DNA from: Rhabdornis inornatus
Taxonomy: Eukaryota; Chordata; Aves; Passeriformes; Rhabdornithidae
DNA length: 64,000 nucleotides
Direction: 5' to 3'
Assembly: GCA_013397075.1 (NCBI GenBank)
Contig: VWZS01002681.1
Span: 361,313-425,312 of the forward strand
A model generated the notes under the pieces. The model had not been told where the DNA came from and ran no database searches. It saw only the letters and a list, made by a program, of their open reading frames with translations. Below are positions 11,501 to 25,265 of this stretch, piece after piece. Position numbers and translations under genes: made by a program. Position 1 is the first letter of the stretch; each line of letters begins with the position of its first letter.

Positions 11501-14500
11501 TCATGGATATGCACCAAAGTCATTGAGAGGTGAACTAGAACAAACTTTTAAAGGCTTCCTCTTCAAATGTATCTGCAATATTTATGGACATCCTTTGCCC
11601 TACTTACATACTTGACCTAAAAGAGCTACCAGCATGTATGTAGTCAGACCTGTCCCATGTGGCTTTGAGATAAGGTAAAAGGGCAGTTGGAAGTACAGCC
11701 TGTGTGGTCTCTGTTAGTCTCATAACGGCTGTTTTATTACAAATCTTGTAATTTATTGTGTTTGTTTAAAAATTGAGATTCATATTTACTTGGAGAATAG
11801 AGGATTCATTCCCTAACATTTCTAAAGTATTTTATACTAAAGTTATTTTCAGACAATCTTTGAAATTGGTGAGGCATGAGTGAAGAAAACTGTAAGCATA
11901 GCTCTTAAGAGAAGAGCATTTTAATGAAATGAGTACCCTTTTCTCCCATTGAAATATCTGTGTCTGTTGGGGGTGTCAAGATGATGTTTCTTTCTTCTCA
12001 CAAAAAATGTTTTGTAAAATGAAAGATGCATGTGTGATCATTTGATTCAAGGAACTTAGTGTTAAAAAAAGATACTGAGTGTCACAGAGCTCAAAGTAAA
12101 TGAAGGCAATTGACAGTAGTGAAGAAATAAAATTATTAAAGGATAATGTGGTATTGAATACAGGTCCACAGGAGTTTGGAATAGTAGTGTTGTAGGTAAA
12201 TCAATCTCATGATAACATAAAACAGAAGTATCAAAGAGGAAAAGCAAGCTGTGGCTCTATTCAGCCTTATAAGTGTTCAAGCAGATTCCCAGATTTCCCC
12301 AATACCTTGTGCAATGCAGCGGAGTTCACATGCACAGAATCCACTGCATAATGACTGTATGCCTGTGCTAAAGCCACTTCAGGATTGCAGCCATATAATG
12401 CACACACGTGGGTGACACTTCAGCCTTGAGAGCAATGGGAGTAGGTGGATAATTGAGCCTATCTTGAGCTTGTTTACAGTCATAACCATCACCTGTTGCT
12501 GTGTTTAGCCTCTTTCCTTTTTGCTACTCTGAACCAGAATTACAAGGAAAATCTGTTTTTTTCCTGATTTGTTTGGAGGCAAAGCAAGATCTTTCTCAGA
12601 CCCTGTTCTTGTGCTAATTCCTTGGCTAGGAAAAGAAGGTGTGGAAAAACATCCAAATAAGTAAAAAAATTATCTAAACTATGCCTTAAATTTTGACATT
12701 CCTGCTCGTTATTTAGTCATGTTAAAAATATCAAAACCCTTCTTCATTTTTCTCTTCAGTAACAAGGACATTATTAACACAGGAATAAACTTTCTCCTTT
12801 CCATGTTTCTTATCACTAGTTAAAGTTTAACTTGCTGAAACTTAATAATTTATTTTCTGAGATCAAACTGACACTGTCATATATAAGGAAGGGTTTCAGG
12901 GAGAAAAAAAACAATGGCTCAATATGAATAGAATAATTCATCCACACTACAATGTATGTGTTTCTAACACAGAAACCTGATGACTCTAAAAAGACCCCAA
13001 ACTGCCTTATTCAGTATAAAATTCCACTATCCCCCAAGCTGTTCTTCTGGTTGTAAGACAGAAATAATAAATGTAGCAACTGCTTTGCTGGGATTTCCTT
13101 CTTCAAATAATGTGGTATATTCCCATATTTAAATAAAACTTTGCAACTGCAAAGTGTTTTGGATGAGCTGTAGTGATACCTTCAGGATTCTTGCGGAACT
13201 GTGATCCCTCTCTTGAATATAGTCTGTATGATTTAAATCCTCGCTGAAGTGAGGATTTAATAAAAGTATATTTTTAGAGCTTCTTAGCCCAAACCAGTCA
13301 CTCTCTTATTGGTGCCTTTTTTAAAAAAGTTAATTGTGCAAACTACTGATTTTTCAAGATAACAGAGGTTTGGAAGAAATCAGTTCTGAAAACAATGCTT
13401 CTTTTTTGTGACATTAGGTCTGATCCTTACGTAGCTGCTTAGTCAAACTGTTGCTGGTCCTGTTGCCTAACTAAATATTTCAGGGTAGGGCAGTTGCTTA
13501 AGAGTTACTTTATGGAAGGTCTAATTATGGCTATTGATCAGTATGGGTTTTTTTTGAATCCTATGAAACATTTTTAAATGTATTTAGAGGTACTTAGAGT
13601 GTTAATCTAGTTGATTTTTTTTTACAGCATTTGAAAAGGGGTGAGGGAGTGTCTTTAAGTTGATTTCCTGAGGTTTATATAAATTCTTAAGAGCTGTGTC
13701 ATATTACTGTCTGTAAATGACTGACATTAAACTGACCTTTATAAAGGAAGCAAAATAATAAAACTTGTATTTAGGCCATTTTTTGTCTTTGCTTTCTGAA
13801 TTTGGCAGAGACATTATTTTCCAAAACAATACAGGTTAGTGTGCACTAGAGCTACAAGTTTTTAAGTTCAGATTATTATCCTAAACATATAATATGATTT
13901 TCCTTTATTGCTGTATTTCATTTTAAAAGAAAGCCTGCTCTGTGGGGGGAAAAAAAGCATTAATCATTTTAACAAAATCTAAAACCAAATTTGGTCAAAT
14001 TGCAATAGTAAAAGTAGATAGCAGCTCTTAATTTTATGTGAGAGAATGAGAGAACTTGTGATTCTATTTTCTAGTTTTAATTTTACCACTAAAGAAGAAA
14101 TAGTGGGTTCATTCCCTAAGATTAAAATCTTGCAGAACCAAGAGTCAAATAAAAGATTGCAGAGAATAAGACAAGTGACAGAAACTAGAGAGAGGTGTTC
14201 AAGGAATATTCTCAGATATTGTTCACTTCTCCTGTTTTCCATTGTAGTTTTTTTTCCTAGGTATTTTTCCATTCCAGAAAACAGTAATTGCTTAAGAATT
14301 AAACTAACCCAGAAGTTTTAAATTTGACTGCTTTTCTTTGGACTAAGGTGAATATTCAAATGAAGTCAGTAGAAGAACTGGGGTAGTTGAATTAGGAAAG
14401 GAGATAACAGCTTAATTCTTAAAATATCCAAATACGGAAAGGACACAATGCTTATCTTCTTCAATAAGTTGCTAAGCCATTTTTAAAATTGTTTGTTTTT

Positions 14501-14508
14501 CTTTCTAG
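8580..14508. other. SLC44A3 intron
   Basis: A 5.9-kb intron. It holds a small imperfect direct repeat at about 10243-10291 (ttctgctgagttc twice) and a perfect hairpin at 13233-13260. A GC-richer stretch at about 9440-9830 has an open frame but no recognisable protein. Confidence 0.7.
13233..13260. repeat. Perfect 10-bp inverted repeat (hairpin)
   Basis: TTAAATCCTC at 13233-13242 pairs with GAGGATTTAA at 13251-13260 around the 8-base loop gctgaagt. There is no T-run or gene boundary to suggest a function. Confidence 0.9.
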
Positions 14509-14665
14509 AAATAAAAATAACCCACCACCTCACCCAGTCCTGTCTTCCATATCAATTCTTTTCTGCTACCATCTAGGAACTGCTGTAAAAGGTTCATTTA
14601 TAATCACAATACTGAGAATACCAAGGATTGTTCTCTTGTACCTTTACAATATCCTAAACCACAAG
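14509..14665 (+). CDS. SLC44A3: SLC44A3 exon: KGSF / RIPR block
   Basis: Acceptor tttctttctag ends at 14508; the donor after AAG is gtgggt. The split arginine codon (AG|A) is completed from the previous exon. The translation runs NKNNPPPHPVLSSISILF, then CYHLGTAVKGSFIITILRI and PRIVLLYLYNILNHK. The GT..KGSF...R.PR motif is diagnostic of the SLC44 family. The exon ends in phase 0. Confidence 0.96.
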
Positions 14666-17159
14666 GTGGGTAAATGCTTCTGTAATACTATAAAAATAGT
14701 AGTTTAAAGATGAGGTCGAGGCAAAGAAGTGAAGAATATATTTCTTGCTTAAAAGTAGATGATATTGCTATTACTACCTATTATTAATAGATGGATTTTA
14801 TATTTTATCATGTTTTCTTCATTAGGAAAGTTTTTTTTCTCCCAAGTCAGATATCAATGCTTCGTTTTTATTCTCAAGTATGATATTTTTAAAAGCAGAA
14901 AATACCAATACTAAACTCACCTTTATTTAGTGTTTTTATATACAGGTTTTTGTGAAGGATGAAGAAAAAATTGGCAGGCTGCTCTATTAAAAATTTTTGC
15001 ATCACAGGTATTTAAGAAGCAAAAATAAGAATACTATTCTTAGATGTAAGACCTGTTTTAGAAAATACTTCATCTGCCTTGTAATATGCTTTTATAGAAA
15101 GAATATATGGAATAAGAACTGTTCCTGGGACAGTAGTATCCAAGACATCTTTTAAGATACACAAACCGTAGATCTGGGCTGTTTTTAATGTTTTTTGCTT
15201 TCTTTTTACCTTTCATGCATCTCCACACCTATTATCTTCTGCCTAAGCACACCGCTGTAGGTAATTCTGGCATTTTTGCAAGAAGGGAGGACTGTTAGGA
15301 ATGGACAGCTCTGATTTTAGGAGAAAATTTAAGAAAAGGTTTTAAATGTAGGTCTTTTCCTGCAGGGTTTACATTGGCCTTGAAGCACGTTATGTATAGT
15401 TATGACAGGGTATTTACATTAATCATACCTATGAGGCCTGTGTTCGGTATAGGTTATGAATGCTTAAATAAAAACCCCTTGTAATAAAACACTTGAAAAG
15501 TGTTGTTTGGATTTATGTTGCTTTCATATGAAAGTTTTGGTTATAAAACTTGGTGAGTTATGTTAACTTACAACATTGTATAAAGATAGTAGGTGGGATG
15601 ACTTAGAATATTTTCTGCCTTTAGAGAAAGCAGGATAAGTGGGCTTGCTTGTTACATGGTTTTGTAATCTGAATGACTGTAGATTTAATTAGCAAAGAAA
15701 GATGATTTGTGTCTGTAGCACTGTGCTGCAGGCTCCTTTTGGTCCAGTTCCCAAGCATTCAGTGACATGACCCACAGCCGTAACTGCTGCTAAAGAGACT
15801 AGAAAGTGTTGTGGCCAGCTCATGTCCTCAGTTCTTGGAAGGATCCCTCCCAAGAATAACCTTGCTCCTTTGCATGGCAGAAAGGACAGGCCATGGCCCC
15901 TTGCACTGAGGGCCAGAGTCATGGGACTGAAGGATGGAGAAGTGACACTACATTCTTGTAGAGCTCGCCCAGACTTCCCCACCCTTGCAAAAAATGTTGC
16001 TGTTTTCTATGAACAGGGGAGAAGTCAGGGGCCTGCAAGCTTGCAGGTAAATTTACAAATGTTTTCTACACAGTGGTCTTCAAGTAGAATCAGAGAGGAG
16101 ATTGTAGGTGAAATCTCTTCGTCTAGACTTGTAACAAACAGTCCTTACTGAGATAAGATAGCTTTAGTAAAATCATCTCTCCAGCAATACATAGCAAGAG
16201 TAAATTATTCTCTGTCAGGAGCTTGCATGCACAGTGACCATTTTGAAGGAGTTATTCCTGGAATATTTTCATGAACTTTTTAGAAAAATTTGGGAGGTTT
16301 GTGGTTTCTGCTTGAACAATAGTAGTTGTTGGGACTTGAGTTTTCCATAGTGACTGGAAGATCTCTGCTTTCCAAAACAAGATAAAACATTCTGACCTCT
16401 GGAAAAATGAGAGTAAAAAGACCAAGTATCCCTGAACTGAATTTCCATTTGTTGAGAAAAACAGCCACTTAAATTTGGAAGGCTACTGTGGATACCAAGT
16501 TGTCTTGTTCTAGTCTTGCATCATCTTTGTGATGAGCTGTTCTGAGCTCATGATGTGATGGGGGACCACAGAGCAAACCTTAAGCTTTACTGCTCAGTTT
16601 TTGCTGTGAAATTAATACAGCTCAATGGTCTATGAATAGTCTGTTCTAATACAAGATTTTTCTTCCTGACCTGAAAAATTAATGTAATGTTCTGAGTCAA
16701 AACACATATATGTTCATACAAGCCCTTCTACGCATTCTTTTATTTTTGTTCATTAGGGTACCGGTCATTTCAGAACTGTGAAAGGTTTTTGATAATCAAG
16801 TTTAAAATCTGTCTCTGTGCTTCCTGATCACTGTGAAGTGCTTTAAGTGCTTTTTGCCTGCCTGTTTTTCTCCCCAGGCAGCTGTTAGCTCATAAAGCTG
16901 CTTGCAGCACTTGTTTTCTTTTCCCAGAGAACAATCTTCCATCCACAGGAAGTAAGAAAAAAATGCACACATCTTCAGTCATTAATATTGAAGAGTCTGA
17001 ATTAAAAACAATTCCTAAAATCCTAATGGAAATATCTGCAACCTAAGTGAAAATTCTATTAGAAGAGTCAGTCACCTGTAAAGCAAGTTTTTTTTAGAAT
17101 AGTGGTTTGGTTTGAGGCTAATTATGTGTCCAGTAACCAATAATTTCATTTTATTGCAG
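14666..17159. other. SLC44A3 intron
   Basis: A 2.5-kb AT-rich intron. No exon, repeat or RNA gene was recognised. Confidence 0.7.
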
Positions 17160-17237
17160 GAGAATGCAAAGCACCTGTTCAACTGCTGTTGCTGCTGGGT
17201 TTGCTTTCAGAAAAGTTGCTTAAGATGCTTTAACCAG
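17160..17237 (+). CDS. SLC44A3: SLC44A3 exon: 26-codon cysteine-rich loop
   Basis: A small phase 0/0 exon of 78 bases between ttattgcag and gtatgc. It encodes ENAKHLFNCCCCWVCFQK followed by SCLRCFNQ: seven cysteines in 26 residues. CTL proteins carry a cysteine-rich loop here, between two membrane helices. Palmitoylation or disulfides are possible but not shown. The frame joins directly to the next exon (HAYTTTAINGTNFC). Confidence 0.93.
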
Positions 17238-19852
17238 GTATGCTCTGTCATCTCTGTCCCTCGGCCTAGTCTGGATACCATCGTTGGTGCCTGACTTTAG
17301 CATGGCTAAAAAGCCACTGCCAGTGCATGCAGGCCAAAGTTTCCTGCTGGCTACCTAAATGAAACAAACAAAAAAGCCTCCAATTGTAGATGAAACCTGG
17401 TGCAAAGAAACAGGGATTTTACAAATATGCAAGGTGCTAGATTTTAGAAAACTTGTTAATACAGCTTGAGATAGTCAGCCCTTTCAGAGGGCCACTTGCT
17501 ATTTCTGTAGGTAACATTTTGTTCAGTTGTGCCAGACAGACTCCTGAAATAGAGTCCAAGTAGGAGGAAGAAATGAAGATTTAGGAAACATACCTGGAGA
17601 TGTGACATAAAACTAGTTACAGTGTTTTCCACTTGAAAGTCCTGAATAAAGAAACTTAAATTCCTACTGATTGCCAGTATCAGTAGATCTGGATATACAA
17701 ATTTGTTTGATAGCAGTCTTGTTTAAAAATGTTTTAATTGGAAATGGATGATTTCTAACATACAGCAGTTTTACAGATACTTGACACCTCTTTTTACCTT
17801 CATAATTCTTTTCTCCAAATGTGTTCCAGATTTACATATATAGTAGTAAATAGTTAGTTTTTGTCTTTGTCATTGCCTTGTTTTTATCTCTGGGGACTGT
17901 GATATTCTTAATGTGAAGGGGAATCATATGTTCATGCTGATTCCACTCTCTAAGTTCTTTGTTCTCATTGCTGAGGGTAGTAGTGAAGTAAAACAAGACA
18001 ATTCTGATAAACAGTCTGATTTCTCTTAAGTAGGTGCATAAATTAGATTTAATCTTGGACAGTTATGAAGAGAAAGTTTTTAATTAAGTTCACCCTAGAT
18101 TAAATACTTGTGCAGTGAAATCTCTGAATTTTCCAGGCTTACATTTTCTAGGTAGGTCTTATAGTCAGTGACTTGGTGAGGAATACCAGAGTTCATTTTG
18201 CCTCCAGGCTTTCCATTTGTAGTCACCCTTTCCCCTTGGCTTGGCTTCCTGCCTTTCAAAGAGATATCCAGCATCCTAATGTTTACTTTCTCCAGCTGTT
18301 GTCTGCTATGTGTTTGTTAAAAGAATTAATTACTGTAATGTTCTTCCTTTTGTTTCAGAAGGCTGTATTGTAGCTCTTGTTCCCTTAAAAGATTTCCTGT
18401 TTCCTAATCTATTGTTGGCAAATTTCTGTTTTTATATGAGTTGTGGTTTTTAATCTAATGATCATAATAAAGTGTTTGCTTTTGTTTTGTTTTTTTGAAT
18501 ATCTTTTTAGCAAAGGTGATGGTGGTCCACATGTTCCAAATCTAGGGCAATTTGGGCAACAGTTAGAGAAGAAAAAAGGCAAGAATAGACCGCAAGATTT
18601 TAATAGAACTTTTATCTGTATGAAATTTAAACTTTGGTCTTGGATTATGTCATCTCATAGAGTAATTCATGGGTCTATTTATTTATTTCTTTTTTTTCCC
18701 CTATAACTAATCTGTTCAAGGCTATTTCTTAAAAAAATTTTTTTGACTATGATTGAAAGTCTTAGTCTTTGATTCTGTAAAATCTGTGGCTAAATGTAAA
18801 ATAGAAAAGAAAAAAAGAAGGAAAAAATATCTGCAGTTTTAAGCAGCTTTGACGTATTTCTTGATTAACAGAAGTAGTGAACTCTTGAGAGCTCCTACTG
18901 AGATTGGTGGAAGCTGCTGGAAACAACCTAGAAATTTCCCACAGATGTTGAACATGGACCTGAGAGTAGGACTTCGGAGGGAGGGGTTAAAAAATTATAC
19001 CTGTGTTTCTAACATTTTCTTAAAGAAGTATTCTTTAAGTTCAGATGTTGATTTTTTGTAACCTAAAATATGGAACAGTTGTAAAAGTTGGTCCAAAGAT
19101 CATTGTGTATATTAGCATTCCTTACTATTTACTGTTCTTTTGCTTTTTATTCTAGTATTACTTTTGTTATAATGAAAAGCATATAATTACCTGAAGCACT
19201 TAAAAAAAATCCAATCACTTCTGCATCATTTTTTTAACTTGTTGTTAAACTGCTTAAGTAATTTAAATTCTTTCTGTTCTTTCATTCACAAGATTAATCA
19301 GGATTAAACAGAGAACTTTGTTTTCCCTCTGAGAACTTGCAGATGAGAAACAGGTGCTGGAGGAAGTAACCCAGGTGACAGAATGCAAACTTCTTTCTTC
19401 CCATGCAGAATCGACCAAGTGCTCTATTATGTTATCTAAGAGTACTTTTCAGGCTGCAGTACCATCCCGCATGTGGGATTTAATACTGACTTTAATAGTT
19501 GCATGCATCCCTGAAATGACTCATTCTCTGCAGACTCAGTTAACTTCCAGGAGAGCTTAACAAAACTTAACTGGAACAAGCCAAAGAGTTACGCTGTCAT
19601 CTTCCCATCATGACAGAGTGCTATGCTAGATGCTGGCAATTGTAATACTTGCAGGGGTAATGTAAGCCCAGTGTCCTGTACAGATTGCAATATGGACAAT
19701 TACATTCAGCCTTCCTAAATTTCTCTTGGATTTGCAACTGGATCCTGAGCTAAACTGTGGTGTAGTGTTGCTATGTGCTGTTAAACAGTTCACTCCTTAA
19801 GCTGTTCCACTTCAGTCATGGGCAAAGTGATTCATGTGTGTGTATAATCCAT

Positions 19853-19912
19853 TAGCAACAATTGTAAAGCACTCTGGGTTCTGTGGCTGAAAAGTGCTTT
19901 CTGGATATAAAG
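19853..19912 (+). repeat. Possible ancient amniote repeat fragment
   Basis: The run attgtaaagcactctggg followed by gaaaagtgctttctggata resembles the common old repeat motif gtaaagcgctttgagat..gaaaagtgctatata. Family not assigned. Confidence 0.4.
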
Positions 19913-21984
19913 TCACTATCCTTACTTGACAGTTCTGTTTGCCAACACTTGTCAGAATTACCATGGATTTTTCATCTGGCTCTGATGGTTTCAGTATGTT
20001 CCAGATAAACATATCTAATCATCTCAAGTAAAACCTAGGAGATTGAAATTTTTCTTCTGTAAAAAGAATATACTGGTTTTTAATGTGGCTTGGGAATTAC
20101 AAGATCTGTGTCTCTCTTGCTTTCTTAAGTTGTAATGGCAGTCTTAACTTTAGACACATCAAAGTGCTCACACGTTCTCTCTTTATAGCCTTATTGCAGT
20201 CACTTTTTAAAAAATAATATGATTGGATAGTTTTGCTTTTCTGTGTCTGCTTTGGGTCCATCTGCAGCCAGCTGACAAAGTGACCCCTCCAAAGTGTATG
20301 CCTGGGTTTCTAAAGGGGTTGCTGAGCTGGATGTGGTTTCTATGTTCATCAGCATGGTTGCTGCAGTGTAGCCTTCTGGGCTACGCTGAATTCAGCAGGG
20401 TGTGGGCCCCATTTCCTAGGACAGAGCCCCTTCCCTGAGACTGAAAGCCAACAATTGCCTAGTGTAATAAACCAAAAGCAAGTCTGTCTAATGGCTGCAT
20501 ATCCATGGCAGTTGGTTGTCTCTTAAACTTTGGATGACAGCCTATCAGGAGGTTTCAGTTAAATGTCTTGTGGAGAATTCACCGAGATAAAACCAAAATT
20601 CATGCATGCTATTGTAAAGCACAGTTCTCTGCATGCCAAACACATTGTGCCTCACCCCATCAAGTACTTATTTTTCCTCCCAAAAACAATACTGCCTTTT
20701 AATGTTACTGGTAATATTGCTTCTAGATATGGAGCTAATTTTTCAATCCTCTTGAAAATACAAGGATAAAATGTTCTTCTGCAGTGAAATAATATTTTAA
20801 ATATGTTTAGTTTCCCTCTACAGACTTTATGTATGTGATAATAAGAAATAAAATTAGGTCTTTACTTGTCCTGTAGGATGAACCATGTAGGGAATAGAGT
20901 TGAACAAAGCTGACTAATTCTTACTTTGATACCTTTCTTTTCTTCCCTATCCCATTAAGAAGAAACAAAAGGGGAAAAAAAGAGAGAAAATACAAGGCAG
21001 TTAAGTAAGTGACTGGTAATTCTGTGCTTTTAAGCAGAGAAATTTGTGAACAACTCTCTGGAAATCTTCAGGCTGATTTATTTCAGAAATCTCAAATAAG
21101 AACATTTCCTCACTAAGTGCAGAAGCACTGAAAGCAACCCCAGTAGTGATGCAATCATGATGCAATGGGCACATAAAGCAGGATCCTTTTAATCCAACCC
21201 TGTCATGGAAATGGAGCCCCAGATATAACACTGTGATGCAGCAGGAAAGGACACCCGACTACCCTCCAAGGAGAAAATTGCGTTGGTCCTACCCACTGGA
21301 TGACAGCCATGGAGGGAATAGATGACACAGGGAGTAGGAAGCAAGGAAACTTGAAAATTTTCTCCAGTAAGTCCAGAAAATATAAGGTGGAATGGAAATA
21401 AATGAAAGTTCCACTTTTTGGACTGCTTAGGAAAATTCAGGAGATTATTGAAAGTTTCTTACAAATAGTAATTAGCCTAGGAACAAAAAATAACCATTTC
21501 TGTATTAGCTGTGAGCTTATTGATTAGAAGTGAAGAAGGAGAATATTCTCCAAGTGTTTGTCAGCCAGAGGAAAATAGCCTTTTTTTAACAAGGCTGCAG
21601 GAAGCACAGAGTCAGTCCTGGAAGCTACAAGATGAAACACTTGCACTGGAAAGAGGGAGATAAATGCCATTGTACAAGTTTCTGGTTATGTGCTCATGCT
21701 TATCTCACTGGGGGGACTGGAATATCCTGTGACAAATCAAGGGTAAGAGCAAGACCGTCAGCCATCTATGAGACAGCAGGGAGGGGTAAAAGCCAGACAA
21801 GACCAGCAGAAAAATGAGTAGATGTAAATTGTTAATGAATAAATGTCATCTGGAAGTTGGAAGAAGATTCCTAAGGACCAGTGGGACAACTGTCTGGAAC
21901 AGCTCCAAATGTAAGGCCTGGGAGAGGCAAGTCCTAAGTGATTTAAAGAGGGGGTTTTCCACTTAAGAGCAGATTTGCATAATA

Positions 21985-22045
21985 TGCTAGTCTGAAATAG
22001 GCACTGGAGTGGCTGAAAGTCCCTTCCAGTCTTGTATGTCCTCAT
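21985..22045 (+). mobile_element. Possible CR1/L3-like LINE 3' end
   Basis: The stretch ctggagtggctgaaagtccc ttccagtcttgtatgtcc resembles the 3' end of CR1/L3-type LINEs (..gatgaccttt..ggtcccttccagcc..tatg). Degraded, and called from pattern only. Confidence 0.4.
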
Positions 22046-22937
22046 CTCTTCAGGGGCGCCTCACAAGGCCCGTATTGCTCTCATTTCCCAGCATCTGAGA
22101 GTCATGATACAACTCTCTCACCAGACCACTAACTGCTGCACAGCAGCCACACTCATTGCCTCTTGCTACCACTGGATTTTGTTTTCTGAGGGGCTTCCAC
22201 TGGCATCAGTGATGCTTGCAGGCTAAGACACTAAAGTCCAGCCTAAGCTTCACTGCACTGCACTGGGGGTAGCTGACCAGGGCAGCCCACAAGAGAGTTG
22301 GCAGCAGTAAGATCAGATCAGGTTCAAAAACCAGCAGAGCAGAAAAAGCTGAACTGGGATGAGAGACCAGCATGTCTCCTTCCTTTTTAAGAAGATTCTG
22401 TTGCTATGGCAATTTTCTTTTCCCCAAGCTCATTTTATGAAAGCAAGCCCTAGAATGGAGAACTGAATTCAGCAGTTACACAAAGTAGCAATTATTCTCA
22501 ATAGTTGAGGAACTTACAGCCTGGATCTGAGCCACAGTGCCTTTCTCATGAAACTACCAGGTCACTTTTTCCAAGACCTTTGACATTCTGTGTTGTGAGG
22601 CACAGAAGGATATATTCTTTAAATAGGTTTTTTTTTGCTTACTGTGGTATTTGAAAATATGTAAACATTCACATTCCCTGTTTATTCATCCTGACACTGA
22701 GAAGTCAGTGTCTAGTTCCCAGGCCCCAAGCCAGATGAGGCTTGTGTTCTTCAGAGAGGTGGTGATACGAGCTCAACTTGCTGGTGCAAGGATAAATGCT
22801 GATCCCAAACCACTGTCTCCTGTGCTTTCTGACCAATGCTATGCTATCAATGCCATCATTACTTGCTTGTCACCAGAGCAGAGACTACCACTGTAAAAGA
22901 TCAATTCATCAGGCAAAGATAAAAATACAAGAGCTGT

Positions 22938-22995
22938 AATGTGTATAAGGATCAGACCGAATCTCCTTCTAGCTCAGTATCCCATCTTCAGCAGT
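22938..22995 (+). repeat. Possible ancient interspersed repeat
   Basis: The run ggatcagaccgaatctcctt followed by ctagctcagtatcccatctt resembles the amniote repeat motif ..gaccaaaggtccatctag cccagtatcctgtct. Low confidence, family not assigned. Confidence 0.4.
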
Positions 22996-24602
22996 GAGTA
23001 AATGCTAAGGTAGAACAAAAGGATATTTCCCTGCCTCTGTGCTGTTTCTGAATCTATTTTCAACCTAAAGACTTCTTGAGCTGTGTGTTTGCTGTGTGTT
23101 TAATAACTCTCAGCAGATTCCTTTTCTCTGAATTTCCCCTTCTCCATTGAGCTCATGTGAACTTTTAGCAGCTAAAGCATCCTTTGCCTAGCAGTTCACA
23201 GTTTATGGATTTATGGCGAGAAGAAAATACCATCTGTTTTCAAATTTGGCTCCTACCACTTCATACTGTCCTGCCCCTGCCTGATCTTTGTTCTGGAAGG
23301 AACAGTGAGCCATCTAACCCTACACAGCCTCTCTGCATTTCTCATGAGTCGGCAGCCCTCTTACTGCATCCTCCTTCAGTCATGTCTTTTCCAGACAGAA
23401 GAGCCTCGCATTCCCCAGACAGAAGACATTCCATACCTTTTGGATCATTCCTGCTGCCCTTCTCTCAAACATTTTCAAGTCCACTAAAGCTTTTGTGCAT
23501 GGAAAAATATATTCTGTAGAAACACATTTTTAAATAACCTGTTCTTAAATGTTAGCAGGTTCTTAACTGACTATGGTCTACCATCTTATCCTTCACAACC
23601 ATCTTCAATTTGAAAGGCTTTGGATTATTGCACATATCCTGCAGTTTTAAACTTAATTGAATATCTAAGCTTTTTAGTCCGAACTCCAAAATGATTTGCA
23701 AATATAAGTAATAGCTTGTATGTGTGTTAGGTATTTCTTGATGAGCAAGAATGAAAAATCACTTGGGCTCATTTCTGTGCAATGCTGAGTTTCATGGTGT
23801 GCTAGCTCACATGTTTGATGTGTTTTGTTAGTGAGAACATGCAGATTTCTATGTGGCTGGATGGGATCAGGGCATGGGGTCTGTATGAAAAACTTGAGAA
23901 TTGTGAGGCAAGTGTATGGAAAAAGATTTTAGGCTGAACAAGAAACCCTTCAAATTTTTTTTTTCTCAGAAATGTATTTTTGCTAAAAGGTAGAGATCAC
24001 TTGGCTAAGTCTTCCAATTGTGCTGGTAATATTCTTGCTTCACATATGTCTGGCTAATTTTGTAGCCTTCAGCAGATCATTAATTGCTGTCTCTTTTTTA
24101 TTCATTCTAGAATGTTAGATTATTACCTTGCTGCCTTTATTTCTTGAGTATTATCATTAGGTAAAGCTTGCATGATTTGTTTCAGTTGTAACTGCTATAA
24201 GTGCCATTTTTTATCAGCTGGTTTGTAACACAACAAATGCCTGTTCAGGTAGTGTTCTGTCTCCAGTGTCATTTTCAGCCTTTCCAAGATAACCATTCTA
24301 GTTAATAAATATCAGAAATTCTTTTCATTGCACATTCTTTGAATACCAAAGTGGCTACTTCAAGAGTGCAAACAAATGGGTATTTATTTTACGTTTGGAA
24401 ACAATGTTTATACAAGCTCACGTGCTTTTTTAACATTCTTTTTAATTTTTAAAACACATTTTTTGCAATTTATAGTGAATACGGAATCTCTAAATTAAAT
24501 TTTAATTTATTGGCAAAATTTATACTGACCTCATCAGATCAATATGCTCTGTGAATTTAGTTCTTAAGGGACAAAAACAAACTTTGAAAACGCTTTTCTA
24601 CT

Positions 24603-24680
24603 TTGTGTCTCAGTTCCCTGTCTGTTTAATGGGAATGATGAAATAAACTGAACTCACAGCACATTATAAAGAGAAATCTG
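24603..24680 (+). mobile_element. Possible L2/MIR-type fragment
   Basis: The stretch gtgtctcagttccctgtctg tttaatgggaatgatgaaat ends in actcacagcacattataaag. This follows the familiar L2/MIR 3' pattern (cctcagtttccccatctgta aaatggggataat...ctcacagg). Confidence 0.5.
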
Positions 24681-25176
24681 TCCATGTCTGAAATATGCAG
24701 TGACAGCTATGGATGGAAGACAGAGGGAGTGTGATGTGAGGCCGTCTCCCCTCTGCCTGTGTCCTGGGCCAGCAGGGCTGGCACTGGCAGCTCTCCTGCC
24801 ACCGCATCCTGGGATGTTGTGGTGTGACGGCATCCTGCCAGGAAGGGAACAGCATCAGGATAAATGAAAGTTAACACAGAAAGCATTTTTTCCTATTTAG
24901 GAATGAAGTGAACTTGCTTGTTTAAACATACTTTTATGCAGATGCTCTTCGGGTTTCTGTAGAGTTCATTGGGGTCTCTGATGTTTTCATAGAGTAGGCA
25001 ATAAATCCACGGTCTTTATTTATACTTTTTCCATCTATGGACGTATTTGCTAATATGTAAGTACAGTATTTACAGAATTTCACTGTTTTTTTTCTTTACT
25101 ATCAGAGGAAAACTAACTATTTTTCATATAAATAATATCCACAATAAAGAGGCAAAAAATCCCTGATTGCATTTAA

Positions 25177-25265
25177 TCCTTCCTTTCTCTTTCTTTCCTT
25201 TTCTTTCTTCCTTTCTTCCTTTTTCTTTCTTTCTTTCTCTCTCTCCTTCTCTGTCTTTCTTTCTT
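25177..25265 (+). repeat. TTTC-type polypyrimidine tract
   Basis: About 89 bases of C/T only, apart from one G at 25253, mostly CTTT and TTCC units. Confidence 0.95.
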
